From assembly GCA_963575745.1 (NCBI GenBank), contig CAUYUJ010020706.1, forward strand, positions 28,501 through 92,500: a stretch of 64,000 nt of DNA, read 5' to 3'. The position numbers and the translations under genes were made by a program. The notes under the pieces were generated by a model. That model was not told the DNA's origin, did no database searches, and saw only the letters and a program-made list of their open reading frames with translations. Each line of letters opens with the position of its first letter. The stretch's first letter is position 1. This document shows positions 21,448 through 33,200 of the stretch, one piece after another. This DNA is from Prorocentrum cordatum (lineage: Eukaryota > Sar > Dinophyceae > Prorocentrales > Prorocentraceae).

Positions 21448-23218
21448 CTATTGCATTGCAAATTCAAGCCTCGGAACCTGTTGAATCTGTTCGTAGAAAT
21501 GCGCACGTATTGAAGCCAACACTTTATCCGACGGTTCCCTGGCACCATGCAGTTCTTGGTAGCGCTCCACCCACTCACTGTAGAAGTGATGCAAATCATG
21601 GTTGGGCGTCTGTCGATCAATCGCTATTAAACAGATCGCGACATATCCAGTGTTTTCCGTTTTCGGACCTGACAGAGCACCAAACACACATGGCGTGAAT
21701 CATTTCTCGTCCCGCAAGGAGACACCCCTCAATCTGGCAAGAATGCTCCATGCGGTTGATTTGCGAAAGGAAATGAGCGCGTTGCACTGACAGTTTGCTG
21801 TTGCGCTTCATATTGGCAAACTTGTCAAGTAGCCTTGTGGCGATCAACGTATCAAGGCGCATCAGCGCCCCAGAGTCTCGAAGGCTCTCCTTCGGCACGT
21901 CGGGCCCCCTTGCTTCAATGATCCACGCTTGTGCAGCCTTGACATCGAGCCGCGACCTGGCTACTGCTCTAATGCAATGTTGTCTCCGCTCGCGCAGTGT
22001 CTGGGCGCGCGGGATGTCTAATAGATCTGGCTCTTTATGATATCCAAAGCTTCTCCAATCCGCGCCCATGCGACTGTTATTGAATGGATGCACGGCTGGG
22101 TCACGGTGACCATTCGGTCCCCCACCGCCGTCTCCGCCTGGGCCACCTCCGCCTCCAGGTCCCCCAGGAGGGCCCTTGGGTGGCTCTGGCCTGCCAGTTT
22201 CGTCAAATTGAACTGCTGCAATAATACTGGTACTGGGCGTAGTGCCTCGGTCATCTCGCTGGCCATCGCCATGTCCGCCCGGATCTCCGCCTCCTTCACC
22301 AGTCGCGGCTGAGCCGGCGGTGAGAGGAAGACGACCAGGCAGCTCAAACATGTCAGGAGGCCCTGAAATTTCAATGTTGCACAGAACGCCCCCGGGGCTC
22401 TTTCCCCAAATATACTCTTGCATCGAACCATCATGAGTATCGCGAGATGTCTCAAGAGCCGGCCCCGGAATGAAATGTGACTTTGCGAGAAGATGCGCGG
22501 GTGCAGGCGGACCTGTCAATAGAGGCATTCGATCGAAATCGGGCTTGGTCGATTTGGAAATCGGCATGCCCATCAGATCGGCGAGGTTGCCTACTCTTTG
22601 TTCCGATCTGTCGTCTTTCGGCAAGTCCGAGTGGCTCGGTGGCGTCTCTTTGGGGTCGCCACTGTCACGGGGGGGGGCCACGCGCGCCGACTGCCCCCCC
22701 CCCCCCCTCTCTCGAGATCGTCTCGTCGCCAGAACTGCTCGTTCCAGGCGCGCTCCGCGCGCCTGCTTACAATCGAGCCCAGGTGAACCCTGCGCGCGGG
22801 CAAAGAACATCCCGCGCAGATCTCGACGATAGAAGCTGAACAACTATGACAATACTGACCTGCGTTAGCTGTTCGAGTCTGATCTTGCTCGTCGCCGCTT
22901 CTACGCGCCGGACGAGCAGCTGTCGGGCTCGGAGGCGGTTCAGCATGCATCGGCCGTGCTGGCGTCGACCCAAGCCCCTCAGTCGAGCCCTCCTTTGTCG
23001 TCGAAGAAGTGGGCGTAAACTCAGCTAGCGTCGGAACTTCTGTCGCGTGGGGCCTGGGTGTCCGAGCCCGCCCCAACAATTTCATGTTTTTTTGTTCGTC
23101 GTTGTTCCAGGTCAGCTCTTAACCTCCTGTTCTCTTCGCTCGCTGCGCGAGCGGCAAGAACATGGTTCTTCATTTGCTCATCTGCGCGCCTTCTCAGCTG
23201 GCCCCAGGCAGCGGCCAT
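21448..23218 (-). pseudogene. Copia-like gag, broken by frameshifts
   Basis: From an ATG at 23,218 the frame begins MAAAWGQLRRRADEQMKNHV, a predicted coiled coil. It then moves through frames at 22,591-23,085, 21,617-22,843 and 21,448-21,687. Features include a Cys cluster (YCHSCSASIVEICAGC), a long Gly/Pro linker at about 22,100-22,300, and a C-terminal helical domain (LMRLDTLIATRLLDKFA, HDLHHFYSEWVERYQELHG) similar to gag domains of Ty1/copia elements. No terminal repeat was found. The CCAAGA array lies just upstream. Confidence 0.5.
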
Positions 23219-23429
23219 TTTCCTCTGGCCCTCATTTATGATTGCCTGTGCCTTCTGCTCGCGTTTTCGAAGGGCTCGCAGGGCTTCCGTTCTTACCTCT
23301 GCGGCCTCGAGTCTCGCAGCTTATACATGCAAAGGCGCACCGGGCCCGGGGGCCCGGGGCCGGGACCCCGACCACAAATGTGGGCCCCGGGGGGCCCGGA
23401 GGCTCGTCGGACCGCCGGACGCCGTCCAA

Positions 23430-24010
23430 GATCGTTCGCAGGCGGCTTCGGAACGCGCTCCGATGGCTTCAGATGCCTTCCAAGACGCCTGTCATGACAC
23501 CAAGAAGGTCCCAGAAGCCTCCAAGACGCTCCGAGAGGCAGCCCAAGAGAGGCCCAAGAAGCAAAAATCGTGTCATTCCTATGGGAAAACGTATATTGTT
23601 TCGCATGTTCGCCTCTTGGGCTTTCACCGCGTCCAAGACGGCCCAAGAGGCGCCCAAGACCGCCCCAAGACGGCCCAAGAAGCTTCCAAGAGGGCCCCAG
23701 GACAGCCCAAGAGGGCCCCAAGACGGCCCAAGAGGCGCCCAAGATGGCCCAAGAGGGCCCCAAGACGGGCCCAAGAGGGGGCCCAGAAGGGGACCACGAA
23801 CCGCAAGCTCGAGCCTTCCGCCCCAAGGGCCCGCCAGGAGGCCCCTCAAGAGGCCCCAGGAGACCCCCAAGAGGCCCAAAGGAGGCCCCGAGAAGCCCCA
23901 AATCGGCCCCCAAAATGCTTCGAACCTGCTTCCAGGAGGCCCCCGACAGGTTCAGAGGCCCCCGAGAAGCTACGTCAAACTCCCAGCGAGCGGCCGGACG
24001 AGGCCCCCCA
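23430..24010 (+). repeat. CCAAGA repeat array with AT-rich core
   Basis: CCAAGA blocks run from about 23,430, interrupted at about 23,565-23,630 by an AT-rich core (GTGTCATTCCTATGGGAAAA and on). The core is followed by the family anchor (GCGTCCAAGACGGCCCAAGA) and further blocks to about 24,010. This is the array-core-array structure seen at 10.6-11.1, 49.5 and 57.2 kb. Confidence 0.85.
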
Positions 24011-24116
24011 CAAAATCACAAGAGGGTTCCAGCATTTGTATCCTTCAGCGCTCTCTGGCCTTCTTCCCCCTGCCCCCCTTCCCTGCGACTTTCGCTGGCT
24101 CAAGCTCGCCTCCTAG

Positions 24117-24154
24117 CTAGAACCTAAGCGCGCGAAGCGCGCGCGTGGTTCTAG
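24117..24154. repeat. Perfect inverted repeat (hairpin) upstream of ORF1
   Basis: CTAGAACC at 24,117-24,124 is the reverse complement of GGTTCTAG at 24,147-24,154. Between them GCGCGCGAAGCGCGCGC forms a second nested stem. It lies about 40 bases before the CT tract that precedes ORF1 and could mark the 5' end of the non-LTR element. Confidence 0.75.
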
Positions 24155-24194
24155 TTGAATAGATTGCGGAGCTCCTGATGTTCAAGGGCTGCTT

Positions 24195-24196
<2 letters not shown>

Positions 24197-24240
<44 letters not shown>
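24197..24240. repeat. CT microsatellite upstream of ORF1
   Basis: About 20 CT dinucleotides, ending about 150 bases before the ORF1 start codon. A longer CT tract lies after the last ORF of the element (40,646-40,870). Confidence 0.95.
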
Positions 24241-24392
24241 GTCTCGGCTCGAGAGTGCCCTGCACTCAGACCGCAGCCGCGACGCGAAGCGCCCCGCCTC
24301 GGAGTCAGACTCCCAGGCCTCGCGAGACCGGAGGGGTCCCAGCAGGGCCCCACTGGTTCGCGTCACCTCTCCACACCAGAGTGCCCGCAGCA

Positions 24393-25814
24393 ATGGCCCC
24401 CAAGAAGCCGGAGCGCCGTCGCTCTTCTAAGCAGCCTCCGAGCTCCCGTCCCACGCGCCCTGCTGCCGAAGGGTCCCTCCTTCAACGCAAGCAGGACTGC
24501 ATCGCAGCGTTCAAGCAAGCGGGGTCTGACCGCCCCACGGCCGCCTACAACGGGCTAGCCGAACTGAACGCGGACGAGCTCCAGGAAATGTACGACATGC
24601 ACAAGTCCAACACGAAGAAGCTTGGCAGCGCCCTTATCCGCATGTGCGCCGCCAACCAGATTAGCTACACGCTCGATCACCACCAGCGCAGCAAGCCTAA
24701 GCGCACTGGCGGTGACACATCGCATCCACCAGCGGGCTCCGCACGTCTCCAGGCTGCGGACACCCAATTTATCGCCTTGGACCCTGCCTTTTGGAAGGTC
24801 CCTGTCCTTGCCGAACCCACCTCGCCTGACGACGGCAAGACGTACAAGCCCAGCATCAGCCTCCACGACTACGAGAGTGGTGAACGGCTGCTGCAGCACC
24901 ACCTCGAGCAGGGCAAGCGAGCCACGGGTCAGCTCGCGATTGCTGTCATGGGCCCGAAAAACGACAACTACGTCGGTACCGAGCTCGCCGTCCCCGTCCT
25001 GAAGCGCCACCCCAAGGCGCCCAAAGTGGTCCACACGCACGTCCCCGTGATCGTGTACCAGCTGGGCACCAAGGAGGTCGCCTGCACGGAAAAGGTAGCC
25101 GTCGCCACCATCGACCCTGCCGACCACGTCTGCTGGATTCGGGTGACCATACACGAGACCGAGGCCATTGCCGCAGTCCCCTCCATGCACCAGGCCTTCG
25201 AGGACCAGTTCTCGGGAGGTGCCCCCGTGAACGGTGGTCCACGCGCCAAGGGCCCTTTTCGAGGCGACTCCGCTCCACAGGACAAGGCGCGCCAAAAGCA
25301 CAAGGAGTCCAAGAAAGACGCTCGCCGCCAGGAGCTCGATAGCCAGCTCCAGGACACCTTCAAGGCCCTCTTCCACGGCAACTTTAAAGCCGTCACCATC
25401 CTCGAACCCTGCAAAAGCCTAGGCAGGTTTGGATCGGGCGTCGGAAAGAGGTCCCTGGCTGCCACCTTCGGCGTCAGTCTCCAAGCGGTCGACAAGGTCC
25501 TGGCGGGATCAGGGCAACTCGGTGCCACCTACGACCTCAGCAACGTAGGTGCAGACGAGCCCACCGCCGACAAGTATCAGACCGTTTGGTTCCCTGAGGA
25601 CCAGCCCATCACGATGGCAGACGCGTTCCAGAAGTCGGTGGAGTTCAAGGCCCTGGGAGTCGTCAGGCACGGCAAGTCAGGCCTGCTGGGGATCCGTGTT
25701 CCGCGGGGGTCCGACGTCGCCAAGGCCGCTGCTGTCAGCATCCGCGGCTGCGAGGCTACCCTCGCCAAGACGGCTACCGCATCACTGGCATTGCGGCACG
25801 CCACGCCACGCTGA
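24393..25814 (+). CDS. ORF1 of the non-LTR element, N-terminal part
   Basis: The first ATG in the open frame (24,393) gives MAPKKPERRRSSKQPPSSRP, a very basic start that fits a nucleic-acid-binding protein. The following about 420 residues are well-composed and contain FIALDPAFWKVPVLAEP, HVPVIVYQLGTKEVACTEK and SLGRFGSGVGKRSLAATFG. I do not recognise a known domain. By position it corresponds to the ORF1 protein of LINEs, which binds the element RNA. The frame is lost near 25,765-25,800, and the protein sequence continues without a break in the frame of the next entry, so a one-base deletion is likely. Codons favour G or C in third position, as in the rest of the element. Confidence 0.7.
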   Translation: MAPKKPERRRSSKQPPSSRPTRPAAEGSLLQRKQDCIAAFKQAGSDRPTAAYNGLAELNADELQEMYDMHKSNTKKLGSALIRMCAANQISYTLDHHQRSKPKRTGGDTSHPPAGSARLQAADTQFIALDPAFWKVPVLAEPTSPDDGKTYKPSISLHDYESGERLLQHHLEQGKRATGQLAIAVMGPKNDNYVGTELAVPVLKRHPKAPKVVHTHVPVIVYQLGTKEVACTEKVAVATIDPADHVCWIRVTIHETEAIAAVPSMHQAFEDQFSGGAPVNGGPRAKGPFRGDSAPQDKARQKHKESKKDARRQELDSQLQDTFKALFHGNFKAVTILEPCKSLGRFGSGVGKRSLAATFGVSLQAVDKVLAGSGQLGATYDLSNVGADEPTADKYQTVWFPEDQPITMADAFQKSVEFKALGVVRHGKSGLLGIRVPRGSDVAKAAAVSIRGCEATLAKTATASLALRHATPR

Positions 25815-26965
25815 CCCAGCTCGCCAAGACTCTCACAGGCCCGTCCGTTAAATGGGACTGTGAGGTCTACCACACCGCCTGGGACCCAGCCACTGCGGCC
25901 CAGTTTGCCTTAGTGCGCGCTCATCGGCCCCCACTCACCTATACGGTGCAGGTCGCGGGGTGCCCCATCCCGTGGAGCATCACCGAGGCCCCGCTGGCTG
26001 AGGTGGCGCCGAAGCGGGACAACGTTACCATCGTCACGCCTACCACCATCACAGAGCCTGTGACGCCGCCAGCCGGTGGTGGCGGCTTTAGCCCCGCCAC
26101 CGGCACACTCCTCACCAAAGCGGCCCAGAGCCCCTACCTCCACGACCTCATGACTGCCACGCCCAAAGGCAAGGGCGTCGCACCGCTCCTGACCCCCAAG
26201 GAGGAGCCTTCAGCCAAGCGCCACCGCTCCTCCAGCGGGAAACGTGACGCCACGCCGCACGCAAGGTCACCCTGCGCCCCAGGCCGCAGCTCCTCAGCGC
26301 CCCCGCACGGCACGGACGGAGCCGCTGAACCGACGGCCACCCCAGGACCAGGTGGCCACGACCCCTGGCTTGGCACGGCGGCGGCAGAAGGTGGGGGCCA
26401 CACCGAAGGCGACGCTGCCACAGCCGCCGAAGTACCAGGTGATGTCGTCGACGTCGAGATCCTCTCATCAGGTGATGAATACAGCGTGGCCTCCCACGAA
26501 CTCAACACCTTCGGCGAGCCCTTCGCATCGGCCTCTAAACCGCCTGATGCTGCCACGACCCGCATCCAGCACATGGAACAGCAGCACGAGCTGCTAGCCA
26601 ACACGGTGGATAACATGCAGGTGCAGCTTGCGGGCGTTCTCTCCTCCCAGGCCACACTCACGGAGCACGTTTCAGGGCTGGAACGGGGGCTTGCCACCGT
26701 CGTCACCCAGCAACAGACGGCATCCGCCGACGCTGCTGCACTGCGCGGCGACATCCAGACCCTCCTCGGGCACCTCATGGGAGGCACCATCCACCTGCCA
26801 CAAGCGGCCACTCTGGAAACTAAAAAGGAGGAAGCCGCAGCGGCCGCCGAGCCCGCGGCAGCCTGCAGTTTGACCGACCAGCCAGGCCAGGCCACCCCAG
26901 GGACGGGGCCCCCAGGGGCCGACAAAGGCAAGGACAAGGGTCGGGCCACCCAGGAACCCTATTGA
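25780..26965 (+). CDS. ORF1 of the non-LTR element, C-terminal part with coiled coil
   Basis: This continues ORF1 after the frameshift (DGYRITGIAARHATLTQLA follows naturally on CEATLAK). The first ATG in this frame is downstream of the join, so it is not an independent gene. It has a Pro/Ser/Ala-rich middle with GGGFSPATG at 26,078-26,104, an acidic stretch (DVVDVEILSSGDEYS), then a clear coiled coil (TRIQHMEQQHELLANTVDNM to about 26,780) and an Ala/Glu/Lys-rich end. A coiled coil that trimerises is typical of many LINE ORF1 proteins. The stop is at 26,963-26,965. Confidence 0.65.
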
Positions 26966-27226
26966 AGGTGCCTCAGAGAGCCCGCCTCAGCCCTCCGAGG
27001 AAGCGCCTTCAGAGGCATCGCTCCCCTCTTCGCGTCGTATCTCTTTCTTGTTACCTCATGTCTGTTTTGGCAGCAGCACGCGCAAGCTATCTGGTGTAGG
27101 GACACCCGTAGTCTTGCAGGGGGCGTGATTGTAGCAATGTACATGAGCATTCAGGGGTATTTGAGGACGTGTGCTGCCACGCAGCTTTCGGCTCATCGCT
27201 CGCGCCGCCCGCCAGGCCTCGCCATC
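26966..27226 (+). other. Inter-ORF segment
   Basis: This separates ORF1 from the proposed start of ORF2. It has no recognisable signal and is less GC-rich than its flanks. The ORF2 frame is already open from about 27,125, with ATGs at 27,137 and 27,143 before the preferred ATG at 27,227. Confidence 0.4.
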
Positions 27227-30200
27227 ATGTGGCGCCTTGCCTGCGGCCTGGCCCTCCCCTCGCTAGCTGGAGCACACCCGTCTTCAGGCGGTGCGCCCCA
27301 GCACGGAGGAGAGGCTTTCCTGCGACATGCGGAGCGTGGGACGCTCTTCTACCTTTACGATGACAGCATCTACAAATACGATCACAGCGCCATTTTGGAC
27401 CCGATCGTGAACAGCACCGCCGCCGCTGGTCCGTGCGGCACCGGGCCGCTGGGCGCCCCCGCGAGCGCCTGGCCTGAGCAGCACCAGGGGCCCCGCCCCA
27501 CGCGCTGCCCCCCTGGGACTTCGACGGCTACTACGACGTCTACGACGAGTATCAGCATGTCTCCTACGAGCACGCCCTCGTCAACTACGACACATGCATC
27601 GCAGTCGACCACCGATGTTGCCGCAGCTGAGATGACTCCTGCGTCCTCTGGCCACGCCTCACACCGCATGCAAGTTCAGCTACGAGGGCTACCATCACTC
27701 AACATGACGCTTGCGGTCGACTGTCGTACAGCATATCCTCGATGGTACCCTGTCCTCAGCTTGTCCTCGACCGTCGTGCAGCATATCCTCGACAGGGCCG
27801 CTGGCAAGGCCCAGGCACGCAGTGGCGGCTTCAGCCCCGCTGTCGTGCCCCGCTTCAGCCCCACGAGTCCCACTACCCCTCTGTGCGCCAGGGGTGAACC
27901 CGAGGAGGACCCCGCTTTCTGGCACCTGATGAACATCCGAGCACGGCTCATACCGTGCGCCGCGGCGTGGGCACCAGGTGAGGACCATCAGGACGTGTAC
28001 TGGGCATGGCTCGAGGACTGCGTCCCGCACGTCCTGGCGACGCTCCATCTGCCACAGTACGACCACTTTTTCCAGGAGGATTCCGCGGAGAAAAACGACG
28101 CCCTGCGCCACCGCACCGCGTTCGACATGTGCGAGGATATCTGGCACAGAGCGGGCCCCGACAGACAGCGCACCAACCGCAACCTCACTCGTATCCAGGG
28201 CAGCCACGAGTACCCCACCCGCTACTTTGGCCTCCTTCTGGAATACCAGGGCGCTCGTGCCCAGCTCGTCGGCCCTGAGGCTTTCGCGGCACCACTGCCG
28301 CCATACCTCTCACGGGCCCACGCCTTGCTGCCAAGAGGCCTCCCTCCGCCCGACCAAGACGCCCTGGCGTATCTCGCGGATGCAATCCTGCACCACCCGC
28401 CAGACCTGCAGCCGCTTGTCGAGGCGGAGCTCGCCGCGGCACCGATGGAACCGCTAAACCTACCACCGCCAGCTGGCCCCCTCGCCCAGAACGCCACGTG
28501 TGACCAGCCCGCGGCCGACGCCGAACCGCTTCTGCTCCAGCACACCGCTGCCAGCGATATCAGCAACATATCCCTGGACTCGTTCCACGTGGCGGACGAT
28601 AGCCAGAACGACTCCATCCACGACACGGAAACCCAGGACCTCGACGGCACGACACCGCCAGGTGACACGGCCCAGCGCGACCGTGACAGCGAACCCTACA
28701 CAGGGCGCCCCCTGTCGCACAGCAGTGCGCCCATCAACTCGGCCCAGGCCGACCCCAGCGCACAGCTCAGCGACGCCGAAGGCGCCACCGCCGCCGACGA
28801 GACAAGCCATTCCACTGCACTGCCAGCTCTCACCAGCCCGCGCAGTGGCGGCTTCAGCCCCGCTGCAGCATTGGCTGGATCTGGGCGTCTTCAGACCTCA
28901 GGTGGCAGGACCCCGCCCCGCACCCTTGTCTGCCGAGCTAACGCGACTGACTCCAACTCCAGCGCCGTCGACCACTGGCAGGCTGGCATCGACAATGATC
29001 CCATCGAGGACGCGAGCCCTGACGCCAGCGGCTCCTACGAGGCCCCGCACAGCGCAGCGGCCTCCCGACGCTGCGGCTGTCTCATCTGCCTCTTCGTGGC
29101 CACGTATGCCATCGTGGTAGCCATGCCGTACAAGGACCAGATCGACGGGTACCTGCCGACACCGAGCCGAGACCCCAGCTACCGGCAGCGACGACGCCGT
29201 GAAGCTGCGGCACCAGGCCCATCCGTGTCCACTACGCCCCGACGCACAACGGCATACGACGCCGCGCCCGCCTTGTGGGGTATTCTCAAGTGGACCAGTG
29301 CCAAACTCAGAGACATCGTCTCGGGCGGAGCCAGCGCAGTCGGGTCTGGCCTCTGGGGTGCCCTGAAATGGGCCAGCGGCAAACTCGGAGCTATTGCCAC
29401 AGGCGGAGTGGTTTGCGGTCTTCTCCTGGTCGGCGCCAAACTTCTCGCTCAAGGAGCCGTCGGACACGTAGGAGCCCGCATCTGTGCGCGCGCCCTGGAC
29501 TCACCCACGGCCCAGTGGTGCCTCCGCTGTTGCCAACCGATCAGGAGGCCGCGCGATGAGGCCACACACACAATGCCGCGCACGCATCCCGACGACCCCG
29601 AGAGCCAGCACGTGCACTCTCTTCGACACCCGCTGCTACAGGAACACTATGCTGCTGCAGTTGCCGCCGCAGTCGCCGAGGTCACCACCGCCACCACCGC
29701 CGCCATTGTTGAAGTCACTGCCGCGGTATCGCGAGCCTCGTCTGTCACACCACGGTCGACTAGCCCGTCCCCGCGAGACGGCCCCACAAGCGGCGCGGCC
29801 TATGGCAACCCGCCGACTCACGAAGACGCCACAGCTCAGGCCACCGATGCCGAGGCAAGTGAAACACGTGAGCGCACCCTCGACAGGCCGTGGTCCATCT
29901 TCCGACATGCAGATGCTCGTGGTTCCTCTTCCGACATGGACACCCAACCACCACGACGGCGAGCACGCTACGCATCACCCGCCAGGCCCCAGGCGCCTCC
30001 AGGCCCTGGTACGCCCCACCCAGCCCTCAGGCCACCGACGCGCAACTTACGCAGCACCATCCAGCGCGACCCAGCGGTCCCCGTGCCGCCGACGAGCATC
30101 CTCACCTCCCTGTACCAGAACGGCTTTGCGCTTGGTAACAGTGGCGTGACTACAGAGGACATCAAAGACGCCCTGCGACTCTACGACCATCCTCGATTCA

Positions 30201-33200
30201 CCCATGACCCAACGCTCCAAGCGTTGGCGCCGTGGACTGACATCATGCAGAGGCCCCCGAACCGACTCACTTGGGTGCTGGAAGACTCGGGTGGGAACTC
30301 AGGCGAGACGATCTTCCCCTACCTCACGTGGGACCTCCGTGAACCCACCACTGACACGCCCACGGTCTTCTGGCACGGGACCCGCGGCGACCTTGCGGCT
30401 CGTCTCGCTTTCAACGGAGGTCACCTCCTGCCGGGCCCCCGCCGTGAAGCGAAGGGTCGAACCGCCACAAATGTCGGCCGCACGTACGTGAGTGTGCACC
30501 CGTCGCTGGCCGCGTGGTACGCGGTGCCGCCTCACCCGCCCTGCAGCCTCGAAGACGACACCCTCGCCTGGGGACCCATCGCGCTCTGGATGTGCGAGGC
30601 TACCAAACCGCCGCGCGGTGAGAACTGGCACAACTTCGTGAAAGGGGAGGCTCGCGGAGCGCGCCTCATCTACCCACGGGTCCTGGGCCTCCTCATCCGC
30701 ATGGACTGGTGTGCCCCCACCGAAGCTGCCTCCAGGTGCCGTGCCCTCCCACACACCTATGGCATGGGCGACTGTGCGCACGCCCTCCACATTGCCGGCT
30801 TCGATCACCCAGACCTCCGCGAGGCGGCTGAAGCCCGCGACCAGGAAGCAAACACCTGGCGCCGGCTGGACACCGCGGCAGCGTGGCCACCGCCGCAGGC
30901 ACTATACTCGCCAGAGGCAGCGCGAGCATGGGCTACACAGCACTACGACACCGAAGCAGCCACCAGGGCCGACCCCAACCAGCCCCGTCCGCGCGCCTCG
31001 CTTCGCAAGCTCCAGCTGGACCCGCAGCCACTGATCGACCTGGTGTACACTGGCTTGCAGGCCGTTCCCGTGCGGGGGCAGTCCGACGTACGAGCGCCGC
31101 GCCCCAGCGGCTCCAGCCCTGGGGCCGCGTCTGGCCCATCGCACACCTATCAGCCAGGTGCCGCCCTGGGACACAGTCCAGACCGCTCATCGACGACATC
31201 GAGAGCCGACGACCGCCGTACGCCGTCCCTCATCAGCGCGGCCGCCGCCCTCGCCCGAGGCCATGCCCGCTCACGGCGATCCGCCTCGCGTTCGTCACGG
31301 CAGAGCGGCGGAAACTCCACCTCTCACAGCAGCGACATCGAGACGTGGGAGCACATCGAGACGGAAGAGGAGCCGACCGCCTACCACGTCCTCGCCTTCC
31401 ACGTCCGCGATGTGCGGGCCCGTGTGAACGCCCCTGGCGTCGAGGTCTGGCTTGACCCGGGCGAGCATCACGATGGCGCCTACCTACCGTGGGGGGCGAC
31501 CGTTGTGGGCCACCGCGTTATTGACCCTGCGGTTGCGGGTCGCGACGGCTGGGTCATCCTTCACCATGACCATGGCGATACCACTACCAGGCTCTGGGCA
31601 CCGACCCAAGTCCACGTCAAGGCGGACGACACTTGGCGCACGGTCATGATCCCAGCGGACCTGGGGCCCCAGTGGATCGAGCGCCATGCTGACGACGCTC
31701 GCCTCCCCGCGGAGGTGGTCCGCACTACAGGCCAGTCCTGGTTCGCCGACGTCTGGCCCTTGTGGGATCGACCCCGACCCCACCCAGACGACGCAGTCAC
31801 CGACGAGCAAGCGTTCCCGCCCCTACCAGGACGCTGGACTTGCCTACAGTGCCGATTCCAATGCTGTCAGTATTGTGCTGCCCGCCGCAACACGCAGCTC
31901 GGCACCTCGGGCCAACCAACGTGCCCGGACTGCTCCCTCAGCGGACTACGGGCACCTATGGACTGGTCCACGGACTACTCTTGCAACAGCTGGACGTGTG
32001 CGTACAGCACCGACAACAGGGACTCCGACACATGCTGCCTCTCCAGCAGATGCCCGCATCCGCCTCGTCCGCACAGCCTGTTCGACGTCCGTGCCACAGG
32101 GATGCCTCCGCACATCCTCGCCCGCCAATACGGCAACGCGCCAGCCCAGCACGACCTCAAGGAACCCCCCCGAGCGCCTTCAGGCCCCGGGGGGGAGCCT
32201 CCGCAACCAGGCCAAGCAGGATACCAGGGTCAATGGTATCTACCACCGAGGCCGCGTCGCGTCCTCAAGCAGGGATTGCCCGACGGCACGAGGCGGCCAC
32301 CAGGGTTCACAGGAACGGGGATGCCTGAAGACCCGTCTCCCGACCAACCGCTGTGGAAGGAAGGCTACGTGCTCTTCGGCCCTCACCAGGCCCTCAAGGA
32401 GGATTTCATCTTCAACAAAGCGGTCCGCCGACCTTACTCCCTAGCCATCACCAACATGCACAGGGATCGTGTCACAGTCAGGACCGTCTGCGAGTCTATC
32501 GCCGAGCGCATCCACACTACCCGCACGCGCTGGCGAGATGTGGTACTGTACTGGGATGCCGAGGGCGGCCCTGGGCCTCAAGCTCTCGACTACGACATGC
32601 GCCTCTGTGACGCCATGGTGAGTCGTGCCACGACCGAAGCCGAGTTGAACCACGACCGCAGCAACCGTGGTAGCTTCTGTCTCTATGGACCAGCGCACCA
32701 GCGGGCTGTGAACATCACGGTGCTCCCCGAGCCGCAGAACATTGACTACGTGGAGCATGTACGGCGCTACTCACCCGTCGGGGAGACTTACCCAGACCAT
32801 GCCTTCGAGCACGTCTATCAGGGCTGGCGGCGGCCCGACGTGCCGCCCATCCTCCCCGACACCCGCCCGCTCTCGAGAGCCGACCAGCAGCGCTACCAAC
32901 AGCACCAGCAGCGCACCCAGCAGCGCGACCAACGTGACGCAGGTCAGCCGAGCACGCCACGCAACCGCTCTCCCGCGCGCGTCCCGACAGGGGACAGCGC
33001 GGGGTACGGCGGGGGCGCCGCCTATCACCGCGGCCCCATTGGTGCCAGGCCCGCGGCGGCAGGAGCATCCGCCTCCAGCTACGGCCACGCCCCCCACGCC
33101 AGGGTGCACCCAGCGGTCGTCGGCTACCCGCGTGCACTCGGGCAGGCTCCCCCACGGGCCACCTCGCCCGTGCCAGGGTCCACGCGTGCCTGGGGCCATT

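Noticed and set aside
24095-24103. TGGCTCAAG on the plus strand just before the LINE, resembling a spliced-leader 3' end
   Set aside because: Only nine contiguous bases match and the upstream part of the leader does not.
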